Source: Succinivibrio faecicola (GTDB taxonomy: Bacteria > Pseudomonadota > Gammaproteobacteria > Enterobacterales > Succinivibrionaceae). Taken from it: a stretch of DNA of 35,466 bases. The DNA is taken from NCBI RefSeq assembly GCF_019448115.1, contig NZ_JAGFNY010000021.1, forward strand, positions 1 through 35,466, in the 5' to 3' direction. A program made the position numbers and the translations under genes. Positions within the stretch are counted from its first letter, which is position 1, and every line of letters starts with the position of its first letter. Below, in pieces: positions 34,078 to 35,466 of the stretch. Under the pieces are notes generated by a model. It saw only the letters and a program-made list of their open reading frames with translations, was not told the origin of the DNA and searched no databases.

Positions 34078-35316
34078 ATGATCCACGCTTTAAATCCAAA
34101 AGGTGCCGTATACAAATTCTTTAATGCAGTACCTTTTATCATGCAGATTATTATTGGCATGATCCTAGGTATTCTTTTAGCCATGCTTGTGCCAGAAGGA
34201 CAGGCATTCATTTCACTGCTCGGTGATCTGTTCGTATCAGGCCTTAAGGCAATTGCACCACTACTTGTATTTGTTCTTGTTTCAGCATCAATTGCAAAGC
34301 ATCAGTCAGGAACTAACGCAAAGTTAAAGCCAATCTTCATGCTTTATATAATTGCAATGATTCTGTCAGCTGCTACTGCTCTTGTAATGGCAACATTATT
34401 TCCAAGTTCATTTCCGCATCTGGCTGACAAGGCTGTTGCAACAGCTCCACTTGGTGTATCTGAAGTATTAACAGCTTGTATTAAAAAGGCAGTTGATAAT
34501 CCAGTAAATGCTCTTATCAGTGGCAATTATCTTGCAATTTTACTCTGGGGCATCCTCTTTGGAATTTTATTCAGAGGAGCATCTGACAACACAAAATCAG
34601 TTTTATCAGATTTTGCATCAATTATCTCTGGTGTTGTAAGAATTGTTATTCGTTTTGCTCCATTAGGTGTTTTAGGTTTGGTATACGCATCTTGCACACA
34701 GGAAGGTGGTTTTTCAAACCTGTTAAGCTATGTACATGTTGTAATGGTTCTTGTTGCAACAATGCTGATTGTTGCATTTATAATAAATCCTATTCTTGTA
34801 TTTGCTGTTACTAAAAAGAATCCATATCCTCTAGTATGCACAGCAGTTGCAAATTCAGGTATTACAGCTTTCTTTACAAGATCATCAGCTGCAAACATTC
34901 CTGTAAATCTTGCTTTATGTGAAAAACTGAATATTCCAAGAGAGTCATACTCCATTTCAATTCCTCTTGGCTGTACTATCAATATGGCTGGTGCTGCAGT
35001 AACCATCGTAATCATGACCATGGCTACAGTTCATACTTTAAATATGGATATTAATTTTGCAACAGCATTCTTAATGTGCGTAGCAGCTATTCTTGGTGCA
35101 TGTGGTACATCTGGCATTGCAGGAGGTTCTTTAATGCTGATTCCTCTTGCCTGCTCATTCTTTGGTATTTCATCTGACATTGCAATGCAGGTTGTAGGTA
35201 TTGGCTTTATAATCGGTGTTGTTCAGGATTCTTTTGAAACAGCTCTGAACAGTTCATCTGACGTGGTGCTTACTGCAGCTGCAAACAAAATTACAAAAGT
35301 TGCTGATAAAAAGTAA
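34078..35316 (+). CDS. sstT: Na+/serine-threonine symporter
   Basis: A 412-residue member of the dicarboxylate/amino acid:cation symporter family closest to SstT, which imports serine and threonine with sodium. Visible are the N-terminal IIIGMILGILLAMLVP, FVSGLKAIAPLLVFVLVSA near residue 45, SSAANIPVNLALCEKLNIPR near residue 270, the AGAAVTIVIMTMA segment near residue 310, and GTSGIAGGSLMLIPLACSFFG near residue 345. About eight helices plus two re-entrant loops are expected. AAGGAG sits 6 nt before the ATG, and TATAAT at 34043-34048 is a likely -10. It is monocistronic, followed by a terminator hairpin. Serine is a good carbon source for gut anaerobes. Confidence 0.94.
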   Translation: MIHALNPKGAVYKFFNAVPFIMQIIIGMILGILLAMLVPEGQAFISLLGDLFVSGLKAIAPLLVFVLVSASIAKHQSGTNAKLKPIFMLYIIAMILSAATALVMATLFPSSFPHLADKAVATAPLGVSEVLTACIKKAVDNPVNALISGNYLAILLWGILFGILFRGASDNTKSVLSDFASIISGVVRIVIRFAPLGVLGLVYASCTQEGGFSNLLSYVHVVMVLVATMLIVAFIINPILVFAVTKKNPYPLVCTAVANSGITAFFTRSSAANIPVNLALCEKLNIPRESYSISIPLGCTINMAGAAVTIVIMTMATVHTLNMDINFATAFLMCVAAILGACGTSGIAGGSLMLIPLACSFFGISSDIAMQVVGIGFIIGVVQDSFETALNSSSDVVLTAAANKITKVADKK

Positions 35317-35337
35317 AATACCAGTCTTGAATTTTCT

Positions 35338-35386
35338 AAAATCCTATGAAAACAGTTACATACCTATTGTCATAGGATTTTTCTTT
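35338..35386 (+). terminator. Terminator of sstT
   Basis: AAAATCCTATGA (35338-35349) pairs perfectly with TCATAGGATTTT (35370-35381), and the right arm runs on into a T-rich stretch (TTTTTCTTTT). It begins 21 nt after the stop codon. The 20-nt loop is longer than usual. Confidence 0.75.
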
Positions 35387-35394
35387 TACCCCAA

Positions 35395-35457
35395 ACTTTG
35401 CTAGATTTTACTGATCTAGTGGAGTTTTTAGCAAAGTCCCTTTGAATTAGGGACTTT
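35395..35457 (+). other. Two overlapping hairpins at the window edge
   Basis: ACTTTGCTA (35395-35403) pairs with TAGCAAAGT (35429-35437), enclosing a small CTAGAT/ATCTAG hairpin. AAAGTCCCT (35433-35441) pairs with AGGGACTTT (35449-35457) and is followed by CTTATTT. The two stems share AAAGT (35433-35437) and exclude each other, like an antiterminator/terminator pair. A second terminator after sstT is the simpler reading; the downstream gene is outside the window. Confidence 0.45.
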
Positions 35458-35466
35458 CTTATTTCA

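Noticed and set aside
1-35466. Search for CRISPR arrays, tRNA genes and insertion sequences
   Set aside because: No regularly spaced repeats, no cloverleaf-like segment with conserved T-arm, and no transposase were seen. The only long repeat is the twin ATPase/nuclease segment.

Overview
The window is AT-rich bacterial DNA, probably chromosomal. The gene set is gammaproteobacterial-like: an SstT-type Na+/serine symporter, a class I AroA, FeoA/FeoB, a full NifU/NifS pair instead of ISC, and tandem AAA-ATPase-like/PD-(D/E)XK genes. Together with the low GC this would suit an anaerobic gut lineage such as Succinivibrionaceae. That placement is inference from gene content only. No rRNA, tRNA, insertion sequence, integrase or CRISPR array was recognised.

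Region 1 (1 to about 16.5 kb) is a surface-polysaccharide locus, nearly all on the minus strand. Read in the direction of transcription it holds: a GT-D (DUF1792) glycosyltransferase; hisC-aroA as housekeeping passengers; an FdtC/WbbJ-like acetyltransferase and an FdtA-like dTDP-sugar ketoisomerase; a GT2; a Wzy-like polymerase; a WbaP-type initiating sugar-phosphate transferase; WecB (UDP-ManNAc supply); a TagA/WecG transferase; a GT4; an acetyltransferase with two homopolymer frame breaks; two more GT2 enzymes; and a CatB-like acetyltransferase. A rhamnan-synthesis-F-like gene is divergent at the upstream end. No flippase, chain-length regulator, FdtB aminotransferase or dTDP-sugar supply genes are inside the window, so the pathway is incomplete here. 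The 1-10 kb part looks more AT-rich than the housekeeping genes, as is common for transferred glycan loci.

Region 2 (16.6-22.6 kb) holds two overlapping membrane-bound GGDEF genes on the minus strand, facing away from an AlgI-type MBOAT acyltransferase and an AlgJ/DHHW-like periplasmic protein on the plus strand. This arrangement resembles a c-di-GMP-linked polysaccharide O-acetylation module. Between the two pairs is a terminator-like hairpin with T runs on both strands.

Region 3 (22.7-30.4 kb) handles metals and Fe-S clusters: an Lrp/AsnC regulator-nifU-nifS operon, a Zn/Cd P1B-2 ATPase preceded by a separate HMA protein, and feoAB. Each has a palindromic element in its upstream region: a perfect 15-bp inverted repeat near lrp, an ArsR/SmtB-like operator over the HMA promoter, and two operator-like palindromes exactly 20 bp apart at the feoA promoter. 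NifU keeps every IscU-type and [2Fe-2S] cysteine but has lost the C-terminal CxxC.

Region 4 (30.4-35.5 kb) carries two tandem 541-residue AAA-ATPase-like/PD-(D/E)XK proteins that are near-identical over their last 635 bp but diverged earlier, then sstT and a pair of overlapping hairpins at the window end. The most notable observations are the A AAA AAG slip site and G7 tract in one acetyltransferase, the mosaic twin ATPase/nuclease genes with a start site that looks hidden in read-through RNA, the degenerate NifU, and the orphan metalloregulator operators.
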